Below, piece by piece: positions 9,957-21,707 of a DNA stretch of 64,000 nt (the stretch's first letter is position 1; every line of letters begins with the position of its first letter). Source of the DNA: Puccinellia tenuiflora (lineage: Eukaryota; Streptophyta; Magnoliopsida; Poales; Poaceae); contig QRDG01000408.1 of the NCBI GenBank assembly GCA_012064385.1, forward strand, positions 632,925-696,924, read 5' to 3'. The translations under genes were made by a program, and so were the position numbers. The notes under the pieces are model-generated. The model was not told where the DNA came from, ran no database searches, and worked only from the letters and a program-made list of their open reading frames with translations.

Positions 9957-12566
9957 GCTGGTGGTGAAGACGTGATAGCTCCCTTGACTCGGACGATGTG
10001 GCCGAGTTGTTATGTAATACTGCCCCTGATTATCATGAAGCTGCTTAGGGTTCTGCTGAAAGCCTCCCTGGTTCCCTTGCTGGTTTCCTCCACCATTGCT
10101 GGTAAGGTGTCAAGGTGGGATCCCGCCGGGATGTCACTTTTAGTGTATTTTGCCTTTTCTAGTTCAAAATTTTGTGCCAAAATTTACACTAGTAAAAGCA
10201 AAATACACTACAAGTGGGACTTAGATGGGATCCCACTTGACACCCTAATTGCTGGGTCCTGGGTTGTTTCCGGTTCCTTCACCATAATTGCCAGGTCCTC
10301 CATTATTACCTCTATATCCATCGTTTCTACCTCCATTATTGCCACGGTTTGCCGGGTTGTTTTTCCACTGCTGCAGATCGACACATTGCTCTAGGGTATG
10401 CCCGCATCTGCCATTCCTAGCGTGGCGAGGACACGGACTCTGTAAGATTTCTTGAGGAGTTGGTCTGCGTGTCTAGTAACCTTGTGAGTTGTTATCCCTG
10501 CGTCTTTTCCCCGAGCTGGTGTTAGCTACCAAGTCAGAGTTGTCATACGGCCGCTTAGTCCCTCCATGATTTTGGTTCTAATGTTGATTCTGGTTTTGAT
10601 TCTGGCCACTACCACCTTGGCCCTTTCCGACTTCTTCCTGGTCCTTGGTTTTATCCGTGGATGCGTGCTTGTTAGCTCCTGCCAGGATTTCTCCAATGGT
10701 AATTGGTATGCCTTGATTCAGACTGTCCTTCATACGCCCTAGCTTCCAACACAGGGGATTAAAAGTGTAGTTCCTTTCCAGGGCCATCAACACAGAGATT
10801 GGTGGGAGCCCTTGCGAAGAATTGATGATCTCAGAGACTCGCTTCATCCAATGTCTTGCAGATTCTCCTTTCTTCTGAACACATCTTTCTAGGTCCTCAA
10901 TGGTACCCAATTTCTTGCAGGTGCCCTGAAAGTTTTGAATGAAAGCGATCTTCAATTGCTCCCACGAGTTGATTGACCTAGGTGGTAAGTTTCTCATCCA
11001 ATCTTGAGCTGCTCCGTCCATTATAAGATACATAAACTTTGCACACAAATTGCCAGTTGCATTGTGAATACTCATTGCCATCTCATAGCTGCTAAGCCAG
11101 GAAGTCGGATCCATATTGGGCTCATAGTTACCAACCTTGCGTGGCTCCTTAAAGCTGCTTGGGAAGGACTCGGCTCGAATTGCTTCTGACAAACACTCTG
11201 GACCTGTCAAGGAAGGTGAACTTCTAGGCGAGTTTACTTCTACGACTATACGAGTCGGCTGGACTCCTGGTGCTACTGTTGCTGGCGCTGGCCCACCGAC
11301 TCCTACAGCTTCTGGGGCTCCGGACACGGCAGCTCTCCTATTCCATGCTTCATCAACTCGCCTTTGAGCTTCCGAAGCGGTCGGTACATGTGGTTGATTC
11401 CTTGCCAGTTCGCGGCGTCTTGCGCTCGACGACCCGGTCGGATGAGACTCGTCGTGCCGACTCCTTGTTCTGGAGTTGTACGGAGTTGAGTGAAGTCTGC
11501 TTGCGTCTGGAAAGTTAGGGTAAAGAGCTTGCTGTTGTAATGCTGTTTTTAACATGTCTATGGCGAGTCGTGCTTCCTGTCCCGTTGGATTCTCATTGAG
11601 TGGAATTCTCTCTAGTACCATGGTTGCTGCGTGTACATTATCCATTGGGTTTGAGTAGTGCCCTGCGGGTGTATGAAACCTCTGTGGTGGTGGACCCATA
11701 CCGCCGACTCCTCCTCCAGGTGGTGGGGGTGGTGCATTGGCTCCAGCTCCTGCTCCGACTCCTTCGTTTCCTCCTGGCGGTGGTGGTAGTGGTGGTGGTG
11801 GTGCTCCTGCTCCGGGTGCTGATCCTCCGGCTCCTGCGCCTGGACCTGTTGGTGTCTGAAACAAGTTGGTTGGATTTATGTGAACTCCTTCATGCAGTCG
11901 GCTCTGAGTCCTCCGATGCTGAATTGAGGTGAGCTCTTGCTGTCGATTGCGCACTGCTGCTGCTTCTGCTTGTACGCGCTCATGCTCTGATTGTATGCGG
12001 GCTTGTTCAGCTTGTATGCGTGTTTGTTCTGCTTGCACGAGGGCTTGGTCCGCCACCAATCTGCGATTTGCTTCTTCTACATCTGCTAATTGCTTCTGTA
12101 TTGCCTCACGAGCCGCGATCAACTCCTCTGCACGAGCCGCCGCATTGTCTGCTGTAATTTCCTTTGTTAGCAAGTTGGGGTCGAATTGACTTCCTCCACC
12201 ACGTTCTCCACCGTTTTCTGGTCCGGACATGTACACTCCAACATGACGTGGACGTGTTGGTGATTGCACGTACTCTTCCTCTATTCCATAGCCGAGTCGA
12301 TCTTCAAACAATGGTAGGATTGACTCTGAATCAGCATCGTAATCAGGCTCTGAACCCGGCTCCTGTGGCATCTCCGGCTCCTTTTCTTCGACGACTATGC
12401 CGACTTGTGATGTACCAACGGACTCTTCTCCATCGGACTCGATGATAGCTGTTGCTTCTAAAACAAATTCCAACTTGTTAGCACGGTTACCTGTGGTGCT
12501 GACCATGCCAATGAACACGTTGATCTTGCCGAAGATGAGCTGGTAGCCTTCCTCAACTTCATCCAT
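9957..12566 (-). pseudogene. gypsy gag polyprotein, interrupted
   Basis: The first 662 codons are open. The order is: an acidic N-terminal region; a coiled-coil stretch rich in Q, A and E (about residues 135-225); a Gly/Pro-rich linker; and then a retrotransposon gag domain with FPSSFKEPRKVGNYEP, DPTSWLSSYEMAM and AAQDWMRNLPPRSINSWEQL. An Asn/Gln/Gly-rich tail ends at a stop at 10578. The same frame then continues with one more stop to a CCHC-like knuckle (CPRH...GHTLEQC, near 10400) and NPANRGNNGG repeats. A 145-bp hAT MITE sits in the frame at 10103. Beyond it, gag-like codons (GNQQGNQGGFQQNPKQ) run to the CACTA-1 end. Gag packages element RNA; this copy is broken by two stops and two insertions. 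Confidence 0.8.
10103..10247. mobile_element. 145-bp hAT-type MITE in the gypsy gag
   Basis: Ends are TAAGGTGTCAAGGTGGGATC and, inverted, TAGGGTGTCAAGTGGGATCC. The element is flanked by an exact 8-bp duplication, ATTGCTGG (10095-10102 and 10248-10255). The 8-bp duplication and the TARGGTG terminus fit the hAT superfamily. There is no coding capacity. Confidence 0.85.
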
Positions 12567-12710
12567 CTCCGGGCTCCACCCGTAGTCATCGATCTCGGTC
12601 TCGCCGTACTAGTTGGTGTAGACCCTACCGATGGCGAGTTTCTCCATACCTCAGCGAGCTTCTCCATGATCTCGACTCCTTTCATCACCGGCCCCACGGT
12701 GGGCGCTAAC

Positions 12711-13260
12711 TGTCGTGGGGTTGTCAGCAAGTACTTTCTCCAGGAAGCTAAGTTGTGGGGCCATTGGCGACTAGGACACAGGAGTTGTTAATCTCGACAA
12801 GGGGACAAGGAGTTTACCTAGGTTCGGCCCCTCTGTTTAGAGGTAAAGACCTACTTCCTGCTTTGTTCTTTATTGCTGTGGACTTGATCTCGATTACAGG
12901 GTTCCGACTCCTCTAACTTGGGAGTCGGAGACTACGGGTTTGGTGTTTCTTCAGAGCTCATCGATCTAGGTCTAGGGCCCTCCTTATAAAGGTGGTCGTG
13001 TCCCTGGACTTACAACTTATGCCGAGTTACACATGAATACGGAGTCCTACTCTAGGCCTTCACCTTCCAAGTTGGTACTCCGGGTTGTATTTGGACTCCG
13101 GTCTCCGCTGGGTCCTTTCTCCTCCGCGGACTCGTAATGGGCTGGCCGGCTTGTTCCTTGTCCAGCCCATGTAGCTTGAAGTGCAACTCGGTTTGGGCCT
13201 CCTGGGTCTTGGCGGGTCCACTTTCTGGCTCTGTGGGCCTACCTGGAAAGTATCCCCCCA
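12711..13260 (-). repeat. gypsy LTR (5' LTR of the minus-strand element)
   Basis: Read on the minus strand, the block starts TGGGGGGATACTTTCC (or 3 bp earlier, TGATGGGGGG) and ends CCCCACGACA, i.e. TG...CA. It abuts the leader with the GCGCCCACCGTGGGG motif. It is about 550 bp long. The second LTR is not in the window, so the boundaries cannot be confirmed by LTR-LTR comparison. Confidence 0.7.
12984..12991 (-). promoter_or_regulatory. TATA box of the gypsy LTR
   Basis: TTTATAAG on the minus strand lies centrally in the LTR, a usual position for the U3 promoter of plant LTR elements. It is assigned by motif and position only. Confidence 0.5.
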
Positions 13261-14540
13261 TCAGTAACCGTTCGGGATTTCTCGGTTACCGCGGTAACCG
13301 GGAATCCCGAGCCCCTTCGGGTAAAAAAGCAATTCGGGAACCAAAACCATGTGGGAACCCCTCGGCTGCGGTTGCCCGATGAAGATGTGGCGGATCTAGC
13401 CGGTGACAGCACTCCGGGCTCCGACCTGCTGCTTCCGCGTAGAGGATCGAGGGCTGGCGCAAGGCAACACGGTCTCGAGCGCGTGCTTGGCCGCCTCACG
13501 ATCACGGGCCTTGGCAGGGGCTCCGGGCCCTGGCGAGTCCATCTGCATCCTTCTCCGAATCAGTGGTCGCCGGCAGCCGAGGTGGCTGCAGGACGCGATC
13601 TCGCGAGGATTCCTCTCTCCGTGGGCGGCCACCTCACATCCTACAGAGCTGGCGTCAGCTATTTACCACCCTTACAGGAAGGGCCCTGCGGGTCTTGCGT
13701 GGTGGTGCGGATGCGGAAGCCGGTGAGGGTGTACATGTCGTCGCGGTGGTTCTTGTTTTTCTGCTCAGTTTGGCGGTGCGAGGAGTTTGAACGCTGGGGC
13801 GGCGGCCCTGGAAGGTGGGAACCATGCTGGAGTGACAGTGCTAGCCGGTGTCCACGGCCGTGAGGGCGGCGTGGTGTTTGGCGAGCAACATCTTGTGGCA
13901 GCGGTGGGGGTGCCGTCTCGACGGCGTTCCGTACCCTGTCTGTGGGAGGTTGATAGATCATGCCGAGGGGAAACTCTCGCCCGGGTCTTCCCGAGCCGCG
14001 GCAGCGATGTCAGTGGACGTCGTCCCCTTCTTAAGGTGTTGTGGTAGCTTATCTTGGCCCTCTCACGTGCTCCGGATGACAATCCAAGATCTTTCGATCG
14101 GGCGGTGGCGGCGCTCTGGCGTTGTGCTCTTCTTGAAGACCCAGCCTTGTAGTACACACGGTGTTGCTCTCCGGAGGTGGTGTAGTGTTGTGGCGACTCC
14201 GGTGGCATCCTCTCGCCGGACTCTCTTTGGCAAGGTCTACAACTTGTTCTGCAAAGCAGCGTTTCTTGCTTGGGGCTACCTGGCGCCTGTCTGCAGCTCG
14301 GTTGTGGTCAGTGGCATTGATCGTCGGTGTTCGCCTGTAATCTCCCTCGACATTCCTATATGAGGCCTCGAGCCTGTCTGCCTTTGTGTACAGTGGCGGT
14401 GTTCTTCGTCTTTTTCTTGTAATCTCCTTGTAGCCCTATTTCTTGTGTGTGTGCAGTGTGGCGTTATATGCTGGGTTCAACACTATGTATCCGTTTCACC
14501 GTTTAGCGCGCTTGGCCTTTGGCCTTTTATCTAAGTGTTC
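13261..14540. other. GC-rich unassigned block
   Basis: Overlapping open frames on both strands are all short and mutually exclusive, as expected of GC-rich non-coding DNA. There is a palindrome, CGGTTACCGCGGTAACCG, near 13282-13299. The 3' side (14340-14520: CTTGTAATCTCC, then a T-rich tail) has the look of a retroelement 3' end, but there is no poly(A) or target-site duplication to prove it. No gene is called. Confidence 0.4.
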
Positions 14541-14709
14541 ATGTCATTAATTTGTCCAAATTGCATATAGTAATTGATTATGCGAAAATCTACATGTGGG
14601 CAACTGCGAAAGTAATTTTTTTGCACGGATTTCAACATAGGATGGGCATCGACTGAGACTTATCAAATCCAAAGCATTAGCAAACATGTCTCATTAATGA
14701 ATATTTAAT

Positions 14710-14967
14710 GGGAGCAACTAGGGCTCACTCGAGTGAGAATTAACTTAATTCTCATTCAGATGATATCATTCTGTTGCATGTGCAACTCATGTATATATCA
14801 TGTGCAACTGAGAAATCTTAGTTGCAACTATGCACAATCCATGTGCAACTGAAGTAAATTTGAGTTGCATAAATGACATATCGCACGAATCACGATGCAA
14901 ATCTGACGGGGTTAGAGTTGAGTGCGCTATAACTTAATTCTCACTCGAGTGAGCAATAGCAAAACCG
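14710..14967. mobile_element. 258-bp Mutator-type MITE upstream of the RRM gene
   Basis: An exact 9-bp duplication, ATATTTAAT (14701-14709 and 14968-14976), flanks an element with inverted ends that share GCTCACTCGAGTGAGAATTA. The 9-bp target duplication is the hallmark of Mutator-like elements. The inside contains repeated GTGCAACT motifs and no gene. It lies about 470 bp upstream of the RRM gene start codon. Confidence 0.75.
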
Positions 14968-15433
14968 ATATTTAATACACAAAATGAGTGGCTCAAATAC
15001 ATGCATGGTATATTTTGAAGACCGCATTGGTTTCCAAAACGACAGCTTTTAATTAATGGGGATTATTTACAATGGAGTATACCTAAACACGTCTCCGTAT
15101 TTCTTCCGTTTGCCGGCCGGCCGATAGCTTTGGCTTTTTCCTTCGTAGTCCTCTCTTTCCTACTCCTCTTCCCCCTCCATCAATCTCTCTTTCCAATTCT
15201 AGACTATAGAGCTAGTTGCTTTCCTTTCAATCGATCGCTTGACCTTCAAGCCTGAATCGATCGGCCTCGCTCTTTTTAACTTCCCCCAACAGCGCACGTA
15301 GGCAGCAGACAGGGGTTCCTTACTGGTTCGGTTTCGGTTGGTGGAATCCTCTCTCGAGACTGAAGATCACGGCCGGCCGGAGGAGGAAGCTTAGCTAGCA
15401 CCTAGAGCGACATACAAACTCTAGATCGGAAAC

Positions 15434-18400
15434 ATGGCTCAGCCAAAGTCGGCGGGCGGCGGCGACGACGAAGCGGACACGACGCTGAGGAGGGACACGG
15501 CGCTGACGAAGGTGTTCGTGGGGGGCCTGGCGTGGGAGACGCGCAAGGAGGGTTTGCGCGGCTACTTCGCCCGCTTCGGCGAGATCCTCGAAGCCGTCGT
15601 CATCTTCGACAAGAGCACCGGAAGATCCAAGGGCTACGGATTCGTGAGTTGAACACCTCCTCAACTCATCCATCTTCGTAGTAATTTTCTCGCTTAATTG
15701 AACTCCATCAATTGATGCTCTGGTTCCTACCTAGGTCACGTTCCGTGAGGCGGAGGCGGCCATGAGAGCGTGCGACGACCCGTACCCGGTGATCGACGGC
15801 CGGAGGGGCAACTGCAACCTCGCCTACCTCGGGGCCCATAGGTCCAAGCTGGCACATCTGTCGTATCTGCAGTCATATGCTGGTAACTAACTAATTGATT
15901 ACTTGAGTAATTTCTGCAATTAGCTAGCTTGTTGATGCACAGAATTATGTACGTAACAGGCTCGGCACCGTGCATATATGTATCTTTGTTTCGTTGTTGT
16001 TATATTCGTTGACCATTGCGTGGGTGCGTGGGTGCCACACATAGAATTAGTTTGCAAATTCAGGTCTGTCAAACTAATTAATCAAGCACACATGTCGCGC
16101 ATTGTAGACCATATGATGCAAAGTTCCTGACTTAGGGATGCAGTGTTTAGGTGTGCATCATTTTATGCTAATAATGCCAGCTGCTAGCTAGCATAACATT
16201 ATACTAGCTAGGGTACTTAATTTGCTGCCGGTAAATTAAGTTGCGGTATCTAGGTAATGGTCGTTGCTTGTTGTTCTTTGCTCTTTTTCTATCCGTTAAG
16301 ATTGCACTACTTTCATGAATTGTGTTTATTTTCTGGTTTTGAATCAATCTAGCACAAAATCTGATGTGATTCCGCCGCTTCACTAATCTGGACAATCTGC
16401 AATGAGATGCTAATTCTCGAGGGTTATTAAATTAACATATGTGTAACTTTTGACTATTAATCAATATATTAAATATATCCCTTTTAGGAATGTCAAAATA
16501 TTTTATTAGATTTATTATGAAAGTTATTTACAGGATTAATATAGTTCTTGTTGTACAAAAAATGTACGTATGCAATGTAATAAGAACTACGTGCATATAG
16601 GGAGTAATGGTCAAATTAAGGTGTACATTGGAGACTTGTGAACGGTCAAAGTTTGGTGTGGAGTATGTTGGACACTTTGTCAGTTTCCAAGACGATTTGT
16701 ATAAGGAGTATTAGTACTGAAGTTTTCCTAGAGAGTGCTACGTACACAGAGCTAGGTTAGACGATTGTGATGCATCAAGAATGTTTTGGTTGCATAGTGC
16801 AAATTGAGATCACATTATTTAAGGGAACATTCTACTATGCTAGTAGACGGTAGAATAGTATATGCACGCATCCGACAGATTTTCACCGGAGATGAAAAAG
16901 TTGACTCGCGTGCATGGCCTCCAGCTCTGCAAAGCTGTAAAAAGCAAGCACGGTTCGTTATTCTTGGGAGCTGTTCCTTCTTCCGGCCGTTATCCTCTCC
17001 AACTAACCATTAAATAAAGTGCAGTGCGTCTGACTCTCCTGGATCGATCTGCACATTTTTGTCTCTCCACAATTTTCCTCTTACTCAACATTCGTTGATT
17101 TATTCGCACGGTTTGACTGTCATCTCCCAAGTGTTAACTTTTGACCAATATTAGTCTGAACTATATTAATTTGAGTAGTAGGGTAGTAAATCGGTCCTTG
17201 ACAGTCCCATAAAAACAAAGAAGATGAAACTGCATTGCACGTCGTTGATCTGCACTCTCCAATTAATTTCAGTTAACGCCGTCACGATCCGTGCAAGTAC
17301 AGAACCACCTTTTTGGTTGCTTAATTAGTAATTACTAACTTGTCCATTCATGTTCCTTGTAGGCGATGTCCATGGAGGAAGCAACATGAACAGGAGGGCA
17401 ATGAAAGCTGCTGCCATTGCTGCTGCTGGTGGTGATGGTGCCAGCTTCGTCGATCATGGCCTCCAGCAAGGGTTCCCTGCTTACAACATGTACGAGTGAG
17501 TTTCTCTCTCTTCGGTACATGTATGGCCTGTTGAGCGCATGCTTGCTGGGGTAGCTCGAGCTAGCTGTAAAGAGGACGCATGGTTCTGGTTAAAGGTGGC
17601 TGCCTCATATGGTGGATCGTTAATGGTTGGAGGTTGGGGGCCAAAAGGATAGACTGCACCGTCCATCAGTCCATGTGCTCGATCGTGCTTCTCATACCAG
17701 TTTCCATGTGCCCACAGCTCATACACTTGCATATAGTACTCGCATGCATTTGATCTCTCTCTAGTCTCTAGACAAAAAATGCAGATGTCATACACACTTT
17801 CAGTCTAATTAACGACGTCCTAAGAAATTTACACATGAAAAATGGCCCCAGAGGGATATATAGTAAAAAAAAGGGAAACATTTGATTGATCACTTATTTT
17901 TCTTTGTGAAATCAACTGCAGGTATCCTCCATATTTCTCGGAGTACGGCTTTCAGCATATGGTGAATAATTTCTACGTACGGCTTGGCTGTCGCGATTCG
18001 AAATTAATAATTTTGTTTGTTCCCAATTATTAATTTGGCGCCATCTCTAATCGAATGCATGCACTTCTCGTGTCGATTTTTGCCAGACCTTCTATAATCT
18101 GTACGGCCGGGCGGCCGGAGCGTCGCAGTTCCAGGTCTGCAATGGTGATGGTGGCGCCGCTGCAGCAGTTCCGGCGCCAGAGGGGATGACACTGGCTGAT
18201 CCTACTGAGTTCTACAACCCCTACTACCCGGTGAGCCCCAATGCCGCGCACGGCATGATGCCCTACCCCCAGATGTACCAGTACCCGGCCGTTGGTGAAA
18301 CGCCGGAGTGCAACCCTACCTCGAAGTCCAGCCTCCACCAGTTCGTTGGAGCTGCACCGTTTGAGCCTAAACGTGGGGGCCAAGAAGCAGGTTAGATTTC

Positions 18401-19211
18401 TCTTAGTTATATCCTTGTTCAATGTAGTAGTTTTCTGGATAAAATTCATGACATAGAGAGAACATCTACCATGCTAAATTTTCATAATTCAAATTTGATA
18501 TATGGCTTGGTAGAATAAAAAGTAAGCTACGACTAGCTTAGTGTGAAGTCTAAACCTGCAGTGAGTAGTACCATGCTGATACTATTCACAATTGTTTTTT
18601 AGCTTGTTCGATTATGGATTGAGTTTTATGAGTTATGACAAGTTTTGTAAAAATTTCGGGGTTTTGAAGTCTCTTTTACTGCTAAATTAAGAGCTTAGTG
18701 CACAACTAGTCATTAATCTCTCTTATTGACCAAGTGGTATCTAATTTTTGTGCGGGGATTGACCAAGGGATATTAACAACAGTTTATAGTATTTTTAATA
18801 GTTTGAACATTCTTTTGAATGAATCTTAAAAGTTAAATTCTTATTTTACACTTATACAAATTTCATTCAATCTTTTGTTGAGACTCCATGTGTAAAACTA
18901 CTATCACTTCATCCATCAAAGTAAAGTGAGAAATCACAGTTGGTTTAAAAAGTTAATGTGTTTATCTTATTTGCTTTGATGCAGGCATGACAAAGTCTCT
19001 GCCGGCTCCAGCTCAGTCGGCACCATCGACACCACAGTTTCAGTCTAGCCTCGTCTCTTCGAAGCCTGCTGCAGCACCAGTACAAAATAAGCCTGCTGAA
19101 ACACCAGCTGAGAAGAAGCCTGCTGCAACACAAGCTCAGAAGAACCCTACTGCAACACAAGCTCAGAAGAAGCCTACTACGGCACAAGATCAGAAGAAGC
19201 CCTTAGCCTAA
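15434..19211 (+). CDS. single-RRM RNA-binding protein (RBM24/SEB-4, Arabidopsis ARP1-like), six exons
   Basis: Exons 15434-15643, 15735-15882, 17363-17495, 17922-17961, 18087-18390 and 18985-19211, all with GT..AG borders, join to an uninterrupted 353-aa frame. The N-terminal RRM (about residues 20-100) shows RNP2 KVFVGGL and RNP1 KGYGFVTF split by intron 1, followed by the NCNLAYLG end typical of this family. The middle is Tyr/Pro/Met-rich (YNPYYPVSP, MPYPQMYQYP). The C-terminus is a Lys/Pro/Gln repeat. Proteins of this class bind mRNA through the RRM, and plant members are nuclear or cytoplasmic regulators; the target here is unknown. The upstream 300 bp is CT-rich and no clear TATA is seen. 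The start is the first ATG in the frame. The gene looks functional and has no relation to the flanking repeats. The name is by family resemblance only. Confidence 0.88.
19095..19202 (+). repeat. coding minisatellite, four 27-bp units in the RRM gene last exon
   Basis: Four near-identical 27-bp units encode the nine-residue repeat ATQAQKKPT and variants (AETPAEKKP, AATQAQKNP, TATQAQKKP, TTAQDQKKP). The unit length is a multiple of three, so copy-number changes keep the frame. Confidence 0.85.
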
Positions 19212-20387
19212 AAAACCATGGTTGCCTGTTCATGCACTATCTCATACTTCATATGCATATCTTGCACACTGAAAAGCTTGTTAACTTGCTGCCAGTGACC
19301 TACCGTGTGGGTTGAGTCCAATTTTGCATTTTGTAGTCTGGTCTAGTAACTAATCGTGGTCGTAGCTAGTAGCATAGTCTCATAATTTTGAAAGGAAACA
19401 TTTAAATGCATGCATCATCAGCCTAGCACCACAAACGGTTAATCCTTATGCATAGATTATAGGCCACATTTTAATCTTTTTGTCAGTATTAGCCATGTAG
19501 TCCACGCTAGTTGTAGCTATATATAGCAAAGTTTTGGTGTACCCTGTTCCCTTCAGAGTGCAGGGGCAAACTATATAGTTAAGTGGCTGAGAGTGGCTGC
19601 TGAATTTTCGTAAGCAGACTCTGTTGTCCCAAGTTAAAACAATTTCATGGGGTGTGGATCCAGAGAAATTGAGCTCATGGAGTTACAGAATGAGAGTTTG
19701 ATTAGAGAGGGGGTATCAAGTAATTAGTAGTAGTAGGCAACATATCTTTTTATTTCCCATACCATGCATGCATTTATACCAAGTAAGGTAGCAATGGTTA
19801 CTCAAGATCAGATGAATTATTTTTACTACAATATACTCACCGTCTAAATTATGTAATGACATTTACACATATATAGCCTCCGTTGATGATGTCGAATTAC
19901 TTACAATACAATTATTATTTTTCGAAATGAGGAATTTAGCCCCGGTTTCTGCATCGAAACGATGAACACATCGGTTTTTCTTTTATTACGAGTTTGAGAA
20001 TCAAGTTTACAAATCATGGATTTGACAAAATAAATGAGCAAAAGCAATAGATAAAACAAAAACCTCTACATCTTGTAATCAGAATGCCGCCATTCACCGT
20101 GGTTAAATGCACGTAGACGCGACCCGAACTAGCATGGTGTATACGGAAATGTGATGGAAGTATAGAATGGTGTATACGGAAATGTGATGGAGTAGAAAGT
20201 AGAAACACGGTTGCTGTCGCCGTGGATTTTTCAGTTAGCACACCGGCTCGATCGATCTGGCAGCTGCTAGCAAGCAGCAAAGCACACTCACCCACCAACC
20301 AGATAAGACAAGAAAACCGACCGAGCGAGCTCACACGCCACCAAGAACGTCCATCTGGAGTCATTCCGCTCCATTCCGACGACCACC
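19212..20387. other. 3' flank of the RRM gene and intergenic DNA
   Basis: The AT-rich 3' untranslated and intergenic stretch has no supported gene. A 25-bp direct repeat starting ATGGTGTATACGGAAATGTG occurs twice near 20133-20192. Confidence 0.5.
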
Positions 20388-20587
20388 GTGGCCGCCGTGG
20401 GCAAAGCCGCCGCGGAGTGGGGGTATGCGTGCCTCCGGAGTCGATGGCCGCGGCGCTGGACACGGCCCGGGCATTCCACGAGGCCCCCCGGCTGCGAGGG
20501 CAACGACAAGGCCCGCCTCTACACGCGCGACCCGGCCAGGCCCGTCAAGTATAGCTGCAACTTCGACCTGCACCAGTCCAAGGTGGC

Positions 20588-20609
20588 TTTTCTCAAAAAA
20601 AAAAAACAA
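20588..20609 (+). mobile_element. 22-bp poly(A)-tailed insertion with 16-bp target duplication
   Basis: TTTTCTC followed by an A-run sits between two exact copies of ACCAGTCCAAGGTGGC (20572-20587 and 20610-20625). An A-rich 3' end plus a long target duplication is the signature of target-primed reverse transcription. This is most simply an extremely 5'-truncated LINE- or SINE-type insertion. Confidence 0.65.
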
Positions 20610-20654
20610 ACCAGTCCAAGGTGGCAAATTGGCGCGGCATCCTCTACATCCGCG

Positions 20655-21659
20655 AACTGTTTGCCGCCCGTTGCGGCGCGGGAGGCTCGCCGCGCACACC
20701 CGTCGCCGCAACGGGCTGACCCATTTACAGCTTTTCTTTTTTCTATTTTCTTTTCTCTTTGTTTTCTGTTTTGTTTTAGTAAATGTTCAAATTCAAAAAT
20801 TGTTCTTATTAAAAATGTTCAAATTGAAAAAACTTTCAGATTTCGAAATTGTTTAACTTTTGGAAATTCTAAATTTTTAAATTGTTCAGATTAAAAAGTG
20901 TATAGATTTTTAAATTTTAATATTTTAAATTTAGAAATATTCATTCATATTTTAAAATAGTCCGTATTTAAAAATGTTCGTATGTAAAATATTCAGAAAA
21001 TAATATTTATAAAATGTTCAGAAAATAACATTTTTCTTTTCGTTTAGTTTTTTTTACTGGTATATGATTTTGTAAACTATTTATTTTTAATAAATGTACG
21101 GATTTTTAAATGTTCAACTCCAAAAAAAATTCAGATAAAAAATGTTAAATTTAAAAAAGTTCATATTTTTAAAATATTTAACTTTTGGAAAAGCGTTCAA
21201 ACAAGACAATAGTTTTTTTTTGAAAATTTTGTTTAAATATCATAATTGTTCATGTTTTGAAAATCGTTCAAGTAGGATAAAAGTTTAATTGAAAATTTGT
21301 TCAAATAACATAATTATTCATTTTTTAAATCGTTCAAATGGGATAAATGTTTTATTGAAAAAATTTCAAGTAACATAATTGTTCATGTTCGAAAATCGTT
21401 CAAATAAGATAAATGCTTTATTAAAAAATCATTCAAATAACATAAAATTTCATATTGGAAATATTCGCTCAAACAATACAATTTTCCATGTGCGAAAATA
21501 GTTCAAATAAAATAATTATATTTTATCTATTTATAATATTTTTATTACAATGGTTTTTGTTCTTTTTCCCAAAAATAAACACATTTTATTTTTAGTATAA
21601 GATAGAAAAGAAAAATAAAAAGAGTACCTACGCACTTTGGGCTGGCCTGTTTCCCTCCG

Positions 21660-21698
<39 letters not shown>

Positions 21699-21707
21699 GC
21701 GACGGCG
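20655..21707. mobile_element. ~1.05-kb AT-rich insertion in the dioxygenase pseudogene, type uncertain
   Basis: It is flanked by direct repeats of CTACATCCGCG (20644-20654 and 21708-21718), which belong to the dioxygenase TLYIRV region and are therefore a target duplication. GC-rich ends enclose an AT-rich core full of TTCAAA/TTTGAA-type words. A 36-nt G homopolymer (21661-21696) lies near the right end. Clear terminal inverted repeats were not found. A 9-11-bp duplication would suit a Mutator-type element. Confidence 0.55.

Larger units (their letters stand above)
9957..13260 (-). mobile_element. Ty3/gypsy-type LTR retrotransposon, partial, minus strand
   Basis: One LTR (about 12711-13260) is followed, in minus-strand reading, by a leader with GCGCCCACCGTGGGGC directly inside the LTR end (likely primer-binding area). 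A long gag-type frame comes next. The element is cut at 9957 by the CACTA-1 terminus. Protease, reverse transcriptase and integrase would lie on the far side of CACTA-1, outside this window. The gag frame reads straight up to the CACTA end, showing that CACTA-1 inserted into it. Which named family it belongs to cannot be told here. Confidence 0.75.

Noticed and set aside
21661..21696. 36-nt G homopolymer (and the C run at 58660-58685) as functional G-quadruplex sites
   Set aside because: Pure homopolymers of this length inside mobile DNA are more likely repeat slippage or assembly uncertainty; no functional context is visible.
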